A stretch of DNA of 64,000 nucleotides from Allobosea sp. Root381 (GCF_001429395.1 NZ_LMJT01000005.1:186001-250000); one strand, 5' to 3'. Positions 15,876 through 23,753 are shown, counted from the stretch's first letter. Translations and numbers: made by a program. The notes: a model not told the origin generated them from the letters alone.

Positions 15876-17235
15876 GGGAGGGGCTCCTTTGATCGATACG
15901 TGCCAGCAGCATCCGGGGGCGCTCCTGCGCCACCGGCCTGTCTGCCGCCTTGATTTCAGATAAACGGCGCACGCGGGCGAGCTCCGCGACGATGCCGGCG
16001 GTTCCCGCCAGGCAGAACAGCATGGCCCAGCGGAAGCCGGTGGCGCCACCGGCGGCAAGCGCGGCGCCGCCTCCCGCCACCCCGGCATAATAGGACAGGA
16101 ACCACCAGCCGGTCCGCGGCATCGCCACGAGGTCCCCGACACGCGGTGCCGGGCCGCGCCCGAGCCGCGGCGCATAGGTTTCGAGCCACGTCATGAAGGA
16201 GACGATCTTCACCAGCTGCGCCAGCGTCAACCCGCCGAGCCATCCCAGGGCCAGGAGAAAGACCAGCGCCGCGATCAATCCGTCAGTGGCGCCGCCAGCC
16301 ACCGCCGCGGGCAGCAGCACGATGCCGAGGCCGAGCGCGGCGAAGGCCGGCAGGCTCCCGAGCATGTTGATCTCGAGTGCCTTGCGCCGGCGCCCCCGAT
16401 AGAGCGCGAGCATGTCCCGCCCGTAGAAGCCGCTCGCCAGCACGAGCAGGCCGAGCGCGGCGACGACCAGCGCCGTGCCGGGCTCGAAGCCGGCAAAGGG
16501 AGCGACGAGCCCGCCGGACGCCAAAGCGAGCCCGAGGCCGGCCAAAAGCATCACCGGCAAGACCCGGCGCGCGGGCGGCTCAGGCGCCATCATGAACATG
16601 ACGAAGAGCTTGTAGCTGACGCCGAAGGCAATCAGGCCGAGCCATCCGCCGAAGCCGAGCAACGCATGAAAGGGCAATCCGTCCGGCAGCAGCGCGACCG
16701 CTCCTAACCAACCACCGCGCCCGGCGAGGAGCGCTGCGAAGGCCGCGCCGCTCAGCACCGTGGCCGCGAGGCAGGCGAGGCCGAGCAGGATAAAGCGCGA
16801 GAACAGCGTGACCGGGCGCACATTGAACAACGTCGCACCCAGCATCAGGCCGATCAGCGCGAAGCCGACGAGCAGCCCAGCCGCCGCCAGCGGCAGCAGA
16901 TCGAGCGGGGCGTTGATCCAGCCCGCGAGCACCGCAAAACCACCGCACAGCAGCAGCAGGCCCGTGACGAGCGAAAGCAGAGCCGGCAGGGCGAGCGCCG
17001 GAAAGGCCAGCGGCCGGGAGACCAGGACGGGGACGAATTGCAGCAGCGCCCCCGCCATGGCGAGGCTGAGCCAGCCGATCGCCATGAGATGGACGACGAC
17101 GAGCGTCGCCGGCTCGGCCAGGCCTGCGGCCGGATAGCCGATACCGGCGACGGCGAGAGCTTCCGCCGCGAGCAGGAAGGCCAGCGCGGCGGCGAAATAG
17201 CTCATCGTCCAGCGGGACAGCGACGCCGTCGGCAT
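15838..17235 (-). CDS. Twelve-TM membrane protein of unknown function
   Basis: A protein of about 465 residues with around 12 hydrophobic segments. An early VVHLMAIGWLSLAMAGALLQ motif places a histidine in a membrane helix, and a later GFGGWLGLIAFGVSYKLFVM segment is also conserved-looking. The HLxxxGW...GAxxQxxPV pattern recalls haem-copper oxidase-like and NnrS-like membrane proteins, but I cannot assign a family. A haem- or quinone-linked role is possible. It lies between a single-domain DUF2249 gene and a double one, in an operon with its own NnrR-type box at 17638. The start at 17235 (MPTASLSRW) was chosen because the longer frame shadows the DUF2249 gene. Confidence 0.75.
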   Translation of the reverse strand: MPTASLSRWTMSYFAAALAFLLAAEALAVAGIGYPAAGLAEPATLVVVHLMAIGWLSLAMAGALLQFVPVLVSRPLAFPALALPALLSLVTGLLLLCGGFAVLAGWINAPLDLLPLAAAGLLVGFALIGLMLGATLFNVRPVTLFSRFILLGLACLAATVLSGAAFAALLAGRGGWLGAVALLPDGLPFHALLGFGGWLGLIAFGVSYKLFVMFMMAPEPPARRVLPVMLLAGLGLALASGGLVAPFAGFEPGTALVVAALGLLVLASGFYGRDMLALYRGRRRKALEINMLGSLPAFAALGLGIVLLPAAVAGGATDGLIAALVFLLALGWLGGLTLAQLVKIVSFMTWLETYAPRLGRGPAPRVGDLVAMPRTGWWFLSYYAGVAGGGAALAAGGATGFRWAMLFCLAGTAGIVAELARVRRLSEIKAADRPVAQERPRMLLARIDQRSPSHVDSRRIASPRA

Positions 17236-17266
17236 GGCTGCGGTCTCCCGGAGGCGGAGGGAGGCT

Positions 17267-17566
17267 TCAGTGGCCGCAGGTGCAGGAATGGCCTTCGTCA
17301 TGGCCGCCGCAATCGGCGGCATGCTCCGCTTCGTTGCGGCCGATCTCGACCTGCCAGAGATCGGGGCCCGGCACGATATAGGCCCAGGAATAGGCGCCCG
17401 GATAGCGCGCCTCGATCTGGCGGCGCAGGGGCGCGGGGTCGTGGTCGTTGACGATGCTGAAGGCCTCTCCCGGCTCCAGGCGCTCCAGGATACCGAAGAT
17501 CGTCGCATGGCGGACGGGCGGCGGGATCATGCGCACGTCAAGCGGCTCGAGAGGCAGGTTGGTCAT
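17267..17566 (-). CDS. DUF2249 protein with Cys/His tail
   Basis: A 99-residue protein with one DUF2249 domain (LEPLDVRMIPPPVRH...LEPGEAFSIVNDHDPAPL...YPGAYSWAYIVPGPDLWQVEIGR). The C-terminal tail AADCGGHDEGHSCTCGH is rich in cysteine and histidine and looks like a metal site. The gene heads a run of DUF2249, 12-TM, double DUF2249 and DUF59. An inverted repeat (17578-17630) and an NnrR-type box (17638-17651) lie ahead of its ATG at 17566. Function unknown; it may act with NO-derived or metal chemistry. Confidence 0.82.
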   Translation of the reverse strand: MTNLPLEPLDVRMIPPPVRHATIFGILERLEPGEAFSIVNDHDPAPLRRQIEARYPGAYSWAYIVPGPDLWQVEIGRNEAEHAADCGGHDEGHSCTCGH

Positions 17567-17577
17567 GGTTCCGGCTC

Positions 17578-17630
17578 CGTTGGCGGCCCCGGATGCGGGG
17601 CATCGCGAAAACCTAGCCGGGCCGCCAACG
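17578..17630. repeat. 12-bp perfect inverted repeat ahead of the DUF2249 gene
   Basis: CGTTGGCGGCCC (17578-17589) is repeated in inverted form at 17619-17630, with 29 bases between. It lies in the probable 5' leader of the DUF2249 operon, between the NnrR-type box and the ATG, so it could fold in the mRNA leader. Confidence 0.55.
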
Positions 17631-17637
17631 CGGCAGG

Positions 17638-17651
17638 TTGTCGAAGCTCAA
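17638..17651. promoter_or_regulatory. NnrR-type box ahead of the DUF2249 operon
   Basis: TTGTCGAAGCTCAA has the TTG-N8-CAA core and ends 72 bases before the DUF2249 ATG, almost the same distance as the nirK box. It suggests the DUF2249 module has its own promoter instead of relying on read-through from norD. Confidence 0.5.
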
Positions 17652-17671
17652 ACAAGCCGGCACCGGCCGCC

Positions 17672-17827
17672 TCACTGTTCGACGTAGAGCAGCACGGCAA
17701 TGGCGAGCGACATCAAGACGGCGGCGGCGACGCCGCCCTTCTGCAAGACACCCATGCGGTGGAGCATCACCGCCATCACGATGATCGCGGGCGTGGCGAC
17801 GACGAGGCCCATCTGTGCATCGGTCAT
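17672..17827 (-). CDS. Small membrane protein, 51 residues, downstream of norD
   Basis: A short protein with two hydrophobic stretches (GLVVATPAIIVMAVML and GGVAAAVLMSLAIAVLLYV). The ATG at 17827 is preceded by GAGGA. It lies 70 bases after norD on the same strand, with an imperfect hairpin (17865-17889) between. I do not recognise the family. Its place at the end of norCBQD suggests an accessory role in NO-reductase assembly, which is inference only. Confidence 0.6.
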   Translation of the reverse strand: MTDAQMGLVVATPAIIVMAVMLHRMGVLQKGGVAAAVLMSLAIAVLLYVEQ

Positions 17828-17897
17828 GGAATCGTCCTCAGAGGCTGATGTCGCATCATCTGTTCCGAAAGCCGGCTCTGGCTTTTCGGAGTCGTGC

Positions 17898-19790
17898 TCA
17901 CGCAGCGAGCGCGCGATAGATCGCCGGCAGGGCCGCCGGCAGGCGGTCGAGCTTCGACACCACGGCATGGCCGTTGCGGCCGAAGAGATGCGGGATATAG
18001 GCCCGCGATTCCCGGTCGACCGTGACGGCGAAGACGCAGATGCCGGCGCGCCGCGCCTCGATCACCGCCATGCGCGTGTCCTCCATGGCGAAGCGGCCCT
18101 CATAGTGGTCGATGTCGTTGGGCTTGCCGTCGGTCAGGACGAGCAGCAGCTTGCGCCGGTCGGGCCGCGCCTTGAGCCCGGCCGCAGCGTGACGGATCGC
18201 GGCGCCGATGCGGGTGTAGTAGCCGGGTTTGAGCGCGGCGATGCGCGCCTCCACCGCCGGCCCCATCGGCTCGTCGAACCGCTTCAACGTCTCGATCCGG
18301 ACCCAGTCGCGCCGGCGCGAGGTGAAGGTCAGGATCTCCTGGCGGTCGCCGCAGGCGGCAAGGCCATGGGCGAAGACGGTGAGCGCCTGCTTCTCGACGT
18401 CGAGCACGCGCAGGTCGTCGAACCAGGAATCGGTCGAGAGCGAGACGTCCATCAGCGTGGTCACGGCGAGGTCGTGCGCCTGCGGCCGCGTCGCGCGGTG
18501 GATGCGCTCGCTGCCCGGCCCGCCGGCGGCGAGATCCGCCTGGCGGCGCACGACGGCGTCGAGATCGAGGTCCGGGCCGTCGAGCTGGCCGCGCTGCGGC
18601 TCGCGCAGGGGGCGCAACGCCTCGAACTGGCGGCGAACCTGGCGCACCAGCGCGCGCGTCGCAGCATCCTGCACCGGTGGCACGAGCTCCTGCCGGGCGG
18701 CGGCGGCCAGCACCCGGCAGTGGTTCTCGTGATAGCTCGCGCTGCGGAAATCCCATTCCGGATAGGTCAGCGCACCGGCGAGCGCGGCGTCGTCGATCGC
18801 TTCCGGCGGCAGGTCGAGATCGAAGCGGAAGCGCGAGGCCGGCCGACCCTTTCGCTCGCTCAGTACCATGTCGTCGAGCTCATCCGCGGCTTCCGGATCG
18901 TGCTCCTCGCTGTCGTCGGAAGGCCGGTCGACCGCCACCATCTCCGACATTGCCAGGATCTTCTCGAAGCGGTTGAGGATGAACGGACTGCGCTCGCGCC
19001 ATTCCTCCGCCGTCTCGTCGCGGCCGGCGGCATAGGCTTTCATCTGCTCCTCGGCCTTGGCCGAGGCGGGAGGAGGCTGGTCCTCGTCGCGCCGGCGCGT
19101 TCGGATCGGATCGGCCGCGCTCGACAGGGGCCAGAGCGGCACGCCGAGCGCCGGCAGGTAGCCGGGAGGCGCCTTCCGAGGCCAGCCGCCGGCGGCGATG
19201 TCGATCTGCTCGCCGCAGAGCAGCGCGCGCACCAACGCCTCGACCTTCGCTTCGGTCGCCGGCAAGCCGGCACGACGCCGGCCGACGAGCGTCGCCGCCG
19301 CCAGCCGGCGATAGACCGGCGCCAGCCCGGGGAAGGCGGCGAGCACGCTGCCGACGAGCCGGCTCGCGGCCGCGAGCAGGGCGAGGTCGCGCCGCAGCGG
19401 ATCGCTCTCGACCACGGGCCGCGGCCGCATCGCCGCCATGCAGGCGGCGAGCCAGACATAGAGCTCGCGATTGAGTTCCGTCTCGGGAAAGAGCGCGATC
19501 TCGGTGGGCAACTGCAGGCTGTCCGGCGTGCGCAGCGGCTGCGCAAGCCTTTCCTCGCCGAGCCCGACGCGCTGGCGCAGATTGAGCCGATGGCTGGCGA
19601 CACGCCCGCGTGCCGGGACGATCTTGACGCCGGGCTCGCCGCCGAAGCCGCGGAAGCAGACGGCGAGCGTCGGCGCGATCGCCGCCAGCGTCACCGCCGC
19701 CTGCGGGTGATGCGGCAGGCTCGCGGTCTCGCCGACCAGCTTGTGCCAGAACCGCCCGACCGTCTCTTCCAGCTCGAGGAAGTCCAGCAT
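17898..19790 (-). CDS. norD: NorD, VWA-domain NO-reductase activation protein
   Basis: A 630-residue cytoplasmic protein with a C-terminal von Willebrand A domain. MIDAS residues are visible in LMDVSLSTDSW (DxSxS) and LLVLTDGKPNDID. Together with NorQ, a MoxR-type ATPase, NorD is needed to make active NorBC, probably by metal insertion. The long N-terminal part is typical of NorD/CbbO proteins. The ATG at 19790 follows AGGAGGTCGACACG. It begins 12 bases after norQ, in the usual norCBQD order. Confidence 0.94.
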   Translation of the reverse strand: MLDFLELEETVGRFWHKLVGETASLPHHPQAAVTLAAIAPTLAVCFRGFGGEPGVKIVPARGRVASHRLNLRQRVGLGEERLAQPLRTPDSLQLPTEIALFPETELNRELYVWLAACMAAMRPRPVVESDPLRRDLALLAAASRLVGSVLAAFPGLAPVYRRLAAATLVGRRRAGLPATEAKVEALVRALLCGEQIDIAAGGWPRKAPPGYLPALGVPLWPLSSAADPIRTRRRDEDQPPPASAKAEEQMKAYAAGRDETAEEWRERSPFILNRFEKILAMSEMVAVDRPSDDSEEHDPEAADELDDMVLSERKGRPASRFRFDLDLPPEAIDDAALAGALTYPEWDFRSASYHENHCRVLAAAARQELVPPVQDAATRALVRQVRRQFEALRPLREPQRGQLDGPDLDLDAVVRRQADLAAGGPGSERIHRATRPQAHDLAVTTLMDVSLSTDSWFDDLRVLDVEKQALTVFAHGLAACGDRQEILTFTSRRRDWVRIETLKRFDEPMGPAVEARIAALKPGYYTRIGAAIRHAAAGLKARPDRRKLLLVLTDGKPNDIDHYEGRFAMEDTRMAVIEARRAGICVFAVTVDRESRAYIPHLFGRNGHAVVSKLDRLPAALPAIYRALAA

Positions 19791-19802
19791 CGTGTCGACC
19801 TC

Positions 19803-20630
19803 CTAAGCGAGCATCGCGCGGGCGACCTCGGCCAGCCCGGCCTTGATCTCCGGCTCGTCGGTCAGCGGCTCGATGATGGCGGCCATCACGGCCTCCGCCC
19901 GCGGCAGGCCTGCGGCGATCAGGCTCGCGGCATAGACGATCAGGCGGGTCGAGACGCCCTCTTCGATATCCTGTCCCTTGAGCGTGCGCAGGCGCCGGGC
20001 GAGGTCGACCAGCGGCGCGACCGCGCCTTCATCCAGCCCGCTCTCCTGCGCCACCACCATGATCTCCTGCTCGCGGGGCAGGAAGTCGAAGCTGATCGAG
20101 ACGAAGCGCTGGCGGGTCGAGGGCTTCAGGCTCTTCAGCAGGTTCTGGTAGCCGGGGTTGTAGGACACCGCGATCATGAAGGCGGGCGGGGCGGCGAGCA
20201 CTTCGCCGGTGCGCTCCAGCGGCAGGATGCGCCGGTCGTCGGTGAGCGGATGCAGCACCACCGCGACGTCCTTGCGGGCCTCGACGATCTCGTCGAGATA
20301 GCACAGCCCGCCCTCGCGCACGGCCCGGGTCAGCGGCCCGTCGACCCAGACGGTCTCGCCGCCCTTGAGCAGGTGCCGCCCGGTCAGGTCGGCGGCCGAG
20401 AGGTCGTCATGGCAGACGACGGTGAAGAGCGGCAGGCCGAGGCGCGCGGCCATATGGGCGATGAAGCGCGTCTTGCCGGAGCCGGTCGGTCCCTTGAGGA
20501 GGAGCGGCAGGCGCCATTCCCAGGCCTTCTCGAACAGGAAGCGCTCGTTGCCGGAGGCGGTGTAGGCGGGGATGTCGACCGTGTCGGCTGCCGCGGGCAT
20601 GTCGACGGGCAGGCGCGGGATCATGTTCAT
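19803..20630 (-). CDS. norQ: NorQ, MoxR-type AAA+ ATPase
   Basis: A 275-residue ATPase. Walker A is GPTGSGKT, Walker B is around GGLCYLDEIVEARKD, and VSYNPGYQNLLKSLKPSTRQRF holds the sensor region typical of NorQ/CbbQ. It acts with NorD to activate the NO reductase. I chose the ATG at 20630 (MNMIPRLP), which has AAGGACG ahead; the upstream part of the frame overlaps the norB-norQ gap. A perfect 10-bp hairpin separates it from norB. Confidence 0.94.
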   Translation of the reverse strand: MNMIPRLPVDMPAAADTVDIPAYTASGNERFLFEKAWEWRLPLLLKGPTGSGKTRFIAHMAARLGLPLFTVVCHDDLSAADLTGRHLLKGGETVWVDGPLTRAVREGGLCYLDEIVEARKDVAVVLHPLTDDRRILPLERTGEVLAAPPAFMIAVSYNPGYQNLLKSLKPSTRQRFVSISFDFLPREQEIMVVAQESGLDEGAVAPLVDLARRLRTLKGQDIEEGVSTRLIVYAASLIAAGLPRAEAVMAAIIEPLTDEPEIKAGLAEVARAMLA

Positions 20631-20662
20631 TTGGAACGTCCTTGCGACGGAATTGGGCGGCG

Positions 20663-20686
20663 GCCCGCCGGCCAGAGCCGGCGGGC
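20663..20686 (-). other. Perfect 10-bp hairpin between norB and norQ
   Basis: GCCCGCCGGC pairs exactly with GCCGGCGGGC around a CAGA loop, 21 bases after the norB stop. As with the hairpin after nirK, it lies just behind the catalytic gene and ahead of its accessory genes, and it lacks a T-run. A message-stabilising or processing role is likely. Confidence 0.55.
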
Positions 20687-20707
20687 AAGGGGCGTCAATC
20701 CTGGGCG

Positions 20708-22072
20708 TCACTCCGCCGGCTGGGGCAGCGCGGTCGGTTCGGCCTGGCGTTCACGGCCGGGCACCAGAACTGCCCAGACGAACATCAGCGCCGAAATCAC
20801 GACGACCACGCCGGAGCCGAGCCTGATCCAGTAGAACAGCGCGACCTGGTCCTGGACGTCCATGAAGGACTGACCGAGCACGCGCTGGAGATGGACCTGG
20901 ACGACGCCGGCGAAGGTCAGCGCGAAGGTCATCACCGACATGGCGGTGCACATCATCCAGAAGCTCGTGATCGAGAGCCACTGGTTGTACGGCGCGCGGC
21001 CCTTCAGCTCGGGGATGGCGTAGGCCATGATGGCGAGGTTCAGCATCACATAGGCGCCGAAGAAGGCGAGGTGGCCATGTGCGGCGGTGACCTGCGTTCC
21101 GTGGGTGTAGTAGTTCACCGAGGACAGCGTGTGCAGGAAGCCCCAGACGCCGGCGCCGAAGAAGGCCATCACCGAGCAGCCGATCGACCACAGCAGCGCT
21201 GCCTTGTTGGGATGGTTGCGGCCCGCCTTCCAGGTCATCTGGAAGGTGAAGATCACCATGGTGAAGAAGGGCGCGACCTCGAGCGTCGAGAACAGCGAGC
21301 CGATCCACTGCCAGTATCCGGGCGCACCGATCCAGTAATAATGATGGCCGGTGCCGAGGATGCCGGAGAACAGGGCCAGCCCGACGATAACGTAGAGCCA
21401 CTTCTCGACGACCTCGCGATCGACACCGTTGAGCTTGATCATCAGGAAGGCCAGGATCGAGGCCATGATCAGCTCCCAGACGCCTTCCACCCAGAGATGG
21501 ATGACGTACCACCAGTACATCTTGTCCAGCGCCAGGTTGATGGGGTTGTAGAAGGCGAAGAGGAAGAAAATCGCCAGCCCCCACATGCCGAAGAGCAGAA
21601 TGTTGGTGACGGTGGTCTTGCGGCCCTTCAGCGAGGTCATGGTGATGTTGAACAGGAACATCAGCACGACGACGACGATGCCGACCTTGATCGCGAAGGG
21701 CTGCTCGAGGAATTCGCGCCCCTCATGGATGCGGAAGAGGTAGCCGACCACCGCGATCGCCGCCGCGGTGAAGAACAGCCAGAACTGGATGACCGCGAGC
21801 TTGCGGCTGTAGATCTCGGTCTGCGCCTCTTCCGGCAGGAGGTAGTAGGTCGCGCCCATGAAGCCGAGCAGCAGCCACACCACCAGCGCGTTGGTGTGGA
21901 TCATGCGCACGATGTTGAAGGGCAGCAGCTCGGAAAGCGTGTTGGGCAGGACATAGATCAGCCCCGCGACGACCCCGAAGGCGACCTGCGCGACGAACAG
22001 GGCGAGTGCCCCGTAGAAATAGAGCAGCGCGACATTCTGGGTCTCGTATCTCGTCGTGTTGTAGCCTGGCAT
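20708..22072 (-). CDS. norB: Nitric oxide reductase subunit B (cytochrome b)
   Basis: A 454-residue, 12-helix member of the haem-copper oxidase superfamily that reduces NO to N2O at a haem b3/FeB centre. Visible features are IHTNALVVWLLLGFMGATYY (haem b ligand helix), HLWVEGVWELIMASI (FeB histidine with the NorB-type glutamate), TGHHYYWIG (the paired FeB histidines) and HGTQVTAAHGHLAFFGAYVM. The ATG at 22072 follows AGGAGAG; an upstream extension of the frame lies in the norC gap. It follows norC by 22 bases. Confidence 0.96.
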   Translation of the reverse strand: MPGYNTTRYETQNVALLYFYGALALFVAQVAFGVVAGLIYVLPNTLSELLPFNIVRMIHTNALVVWLLLGFMGATYYLLPEEAQTEIYSRKLAVIQFWLFFTAAAIAVVGYLFRIHEGREFLEQPFAIKVGIVVVVLMFLFNITMTSLKGRKTTVTNILLFGMWGLAIFFLFAFYNPINLALDKMYWWYVIHLWVEGVWELIMASILAFLMIKLNGVDREVVEKWLYVIVGLALFSGILGTGHHYYWIGAPGYWQWIGSLFSTLEVAPFFTMVIFTFQMTWKAGRNHPNKAALLWSIGCSVMAFFGAGVWGFLHTLSSVNYYTHGTQVTAAHGHLAFFGAYVMLNLAIMAYAIPELKGRAPYNQWLSITSFWMMCTAMSVMTFALTFAGVVQVHLQRVLGQSFMDVQDQVALFYWIRLGSGVVVVISALMFVWAVLVPGRERQAEPTALPQPAE

Positions 22073-22094
22073 GGCTCTCTCCTGTCGCGACGTC

Positions 22095-22547
22095 TCAGCC
22101 GGCATCGTTGGGTGGCCATTTCTGGGTGTTGATCCGGCTTGCCCATTCGAGGAAGTCGGCAAGGTCGTTGTGTTCCTGATCGGTCAGGTTGAACTGGGGC
22201 ATCTGGCGCCGGCCTTCGATTCCGGTCGGCTGTGCCGCCATCCAGGCCTTCAGGCTCTCGCGTGCCCCGGCCGGGTCCTTGTCGCCGCCATAGCGCTTCC
22301 AGACATTGCCGACCTCGGGCGCGAAATAGGCGCCCTCGCCGAGCAGCGTGTGGCAGTTGATGCAGGAGTTGCGCTCCCACACATGCTTGCCGCGGGCGAC
22401 CGCCGGGGTGAGCGTGCTCTCGTCGGTGGATTGGGTCCGGATGAACCAGTGACTATGGGCGGTGAGCCCGACGAAGATGGCGAAGAAGAAGATCGATCCG
22501 CCGTAAAAGACATTTCGGGCTCCCGCCTTTGTCAGACGTTCGGCCAT
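22095..22547 (-). CDS. norC: Nitric oxide reductase subunit C (cytochrome c)
   Basis: A 150-residue membrane-anchored cytochrome c. One TM helix (about residues 15-34) precedes a periplasmic domain with a single haem site, Cys62-Cys65-His66 (SCINCH), and a probable Met ligand in RRQMPQFN. It passes electrons to NorB. The ATG at 22547 follows GAAGGGTGAACGC. Upstream, 22666-22679 holds an NnrR-type box, and the norCBQD run begins here. Confidence 0.95.
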   Translation of the reverse strand: MAERLTKAGARNVFYGGSIFFFAIFVGLTAHSHWFIRTQSTDESTLTPAVARGKHVWERNSCINCHTLLGEGAYFAPEVGNVWKRYGGDKDPAGARESLKAWMAAQPTGIEGRRQMPQFNLTDQEHNDLADFLEWASRINTQKWPPNDAG

Positions 22548-22665
22548 GCGTTCACCCTTCCCTTGCCAGCATTTGCGGGGCGGCACCGGCAGAGCCGGCT
22601 CAAGCACCCCGCATGCCGACGGCAAGGGGGCGCAGTGGTGATAGCGAGCCGCGTCGGGGGCTTCT

Positions 22666-22679
22666 TTGCGCTTCGGCAA
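22666..22679. promoter_or_regulatory. NnrR-type box ahead of norC
   Basis: TTGCGCTTCGGCAA matches TTGCG-N4-CGCAA at nine of the ten half-site positions. It ends 119 bases ahead of the norC ATG in the 185-base gap between the second Crp/Fnr gene and norC. Confidence 0.62.
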
Positions 22680-22732
22680 ACAGCACGAAGGCCCTGCCGG
22701 AGGCCGGCGGTGCATGCACGGCGCCGCGGCTC

Positions 22733-23440
22733 TCAGGCTGCAGGGCCGGCTTCTGTGCCGTTCGCCAGGCGCATCAGTGCGGGAATGTCCCGCACCATCA
22801 GCGTCCGCCGTCCGCTGGCGATCACGCCCTGGCGCTCCCAGCGCGTCAGGATGCGCGAGACGTTATGCAGGGTCGTGCCCGTCAACCCGGCAAGATCCTG
22901 CCGCGTGATCGGGAAATCGATCCGGACACCGCCGGCTTCTTCCCGCCCTGCCTGGTCGATCAATCGCAGGACGCTGTGGCCGATGCGCCTGGACACATCC
23001 AGGGAAGCGATTTCGACGAAACGGTCCTGGGCATCGGTCAGCCCGTGCTCGAGGATCTGGACCAGGCAGAGCGCCACGGCCGGCATGTCCTGGACGAGCC
23101 GTTGCCAGCGCGGCGCCGGCCAGACCGCGAGCGTCACATCCTGCAACGCGCTTGCCGTCGTGCCATGCCGGTGCCCGCGCATGCCGCGGCCGAGGTCGAA
23201 AAGTTCGCCAGGATGGACGATCCGCAGCACCACTGCCTCGCGCCCCCAGCCGCTCCGCACCAGCTTGATGCGCCCCGACAGGACGAGGAATATCTCGTTT
23301 ACCGGCTCGCCCTGGGTGAAGGCGCGCTCGTCGGCCAGCAGGGTCCGCAAGGACGCAGCCGCCGCGACGCTGCGCCGGTCACGGACGGACAGGGACGCGA
23401 AGGCGGGTAGCCGGCGCAGGATGTCGGGATCGATGGTCAT
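22733..23440 (-). CDS. Crp/Fnr family regulator, NnrR/DNR-like (copy 2)
   Basis: A 235-residue regulator with an effector beta-barrel (about residues 10-125) and a helix-turn-helix whose recognition helix is GTTLHNVSRILTRWE. No FNR-type cysteine cluster is present. I took the ATG at 23440 (MTIDPDILRRLPAF), which aligns with the start of copy 1; the frame stays open to 23593. It lies upstream of norC on the same strand and divergent from nap. A TTG-N8-CAA box in the divergent gap suggests cross- or autoregulation. It may share targets with copy 1. Confidence 0.85.
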   Translation of the reverse strand: MTIDPDILRRLPAFASLSVRDRRSVAAAASLRTLLADERAFTQGEPVNEIFLVLSGRIKLVRSGWGREAVVLRIVHPGELFDLGRGMRGHRHGTTASALQDVTLAVWPAPRWQRLVQDMPAVALCLVQILEHGLTDAQDRFVEIASLDVSRRIGHSVLRLIDQAGREEAGGVRIDFPITRQDLAGLTGTTLHNVSRILTRWERQGVIASGRRTLMVRDIPALMRLANGTEAGPAA

Positions 23441-23607
23441 GGCCGCTCGGATCGGCTTGCCAGACACCGTGTGCGGTCCGCTGTCGGCGTGCGCTTGGGA
23501 AACGGGCGCCTTTCCCGAGCGTCGGCGAGATCGAGCCTCGGCAAGATCACGCGCACGCAAGAACGGCGCCATGCCAGCGTAGATAGGCGGCATTCGCGCT
23601 ATCCTCT

Positions 23608-23621
23608 TTGCGTTATGTCAA
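23608..23621. promoter_or_regulatory. NnrR-type box between the Crp/Fnr gene and nap
   Basis: TTGCGTTATGTCAA has the TTG-N8-CAA core with good half-sites on both sides. It lies in the divergent region, about 133 bases ahead of napE and about 168 from the chosen regulator start. Confidence 0.6.
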
Positions 23622-23675
23622 AGACGACAGCGCGATGAGCCTGCAGTGTCGCAGACGCGATGGACAACACCGCCA

Positions 23676-23701
23676 AGATCGATATTCTCTTTAATCGATC
23701 T
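23676..23701. repeat. Inverted repeat AGATCGAT-N10-ATCGATCT upstream of napE
   Basis: Two perfect 8-base arms flank an AT-rich 10-base spacer, 52 bases ahead of the napE ATG. The surrounding DNA is clearly more AT-rich than the genes. It could be a second regulator site (for example for a two-component regulator of nap) or a leader hairpin. Confidence 0.45.
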
Positions 23702-23753
23702 CTAAACAGACTCCCGGCAGGAGTTGTGAACGCCGGTGCCGAAAGGGCAGGAG

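Noticed and set aside
17700..20834. A 1044-residue open frame on the plus strand
   Set aside because: It is antisense to norD, norQ and the small membrane gene, has a highly charged low-complexity composition, and reflects codon bias of GC-rich genes.
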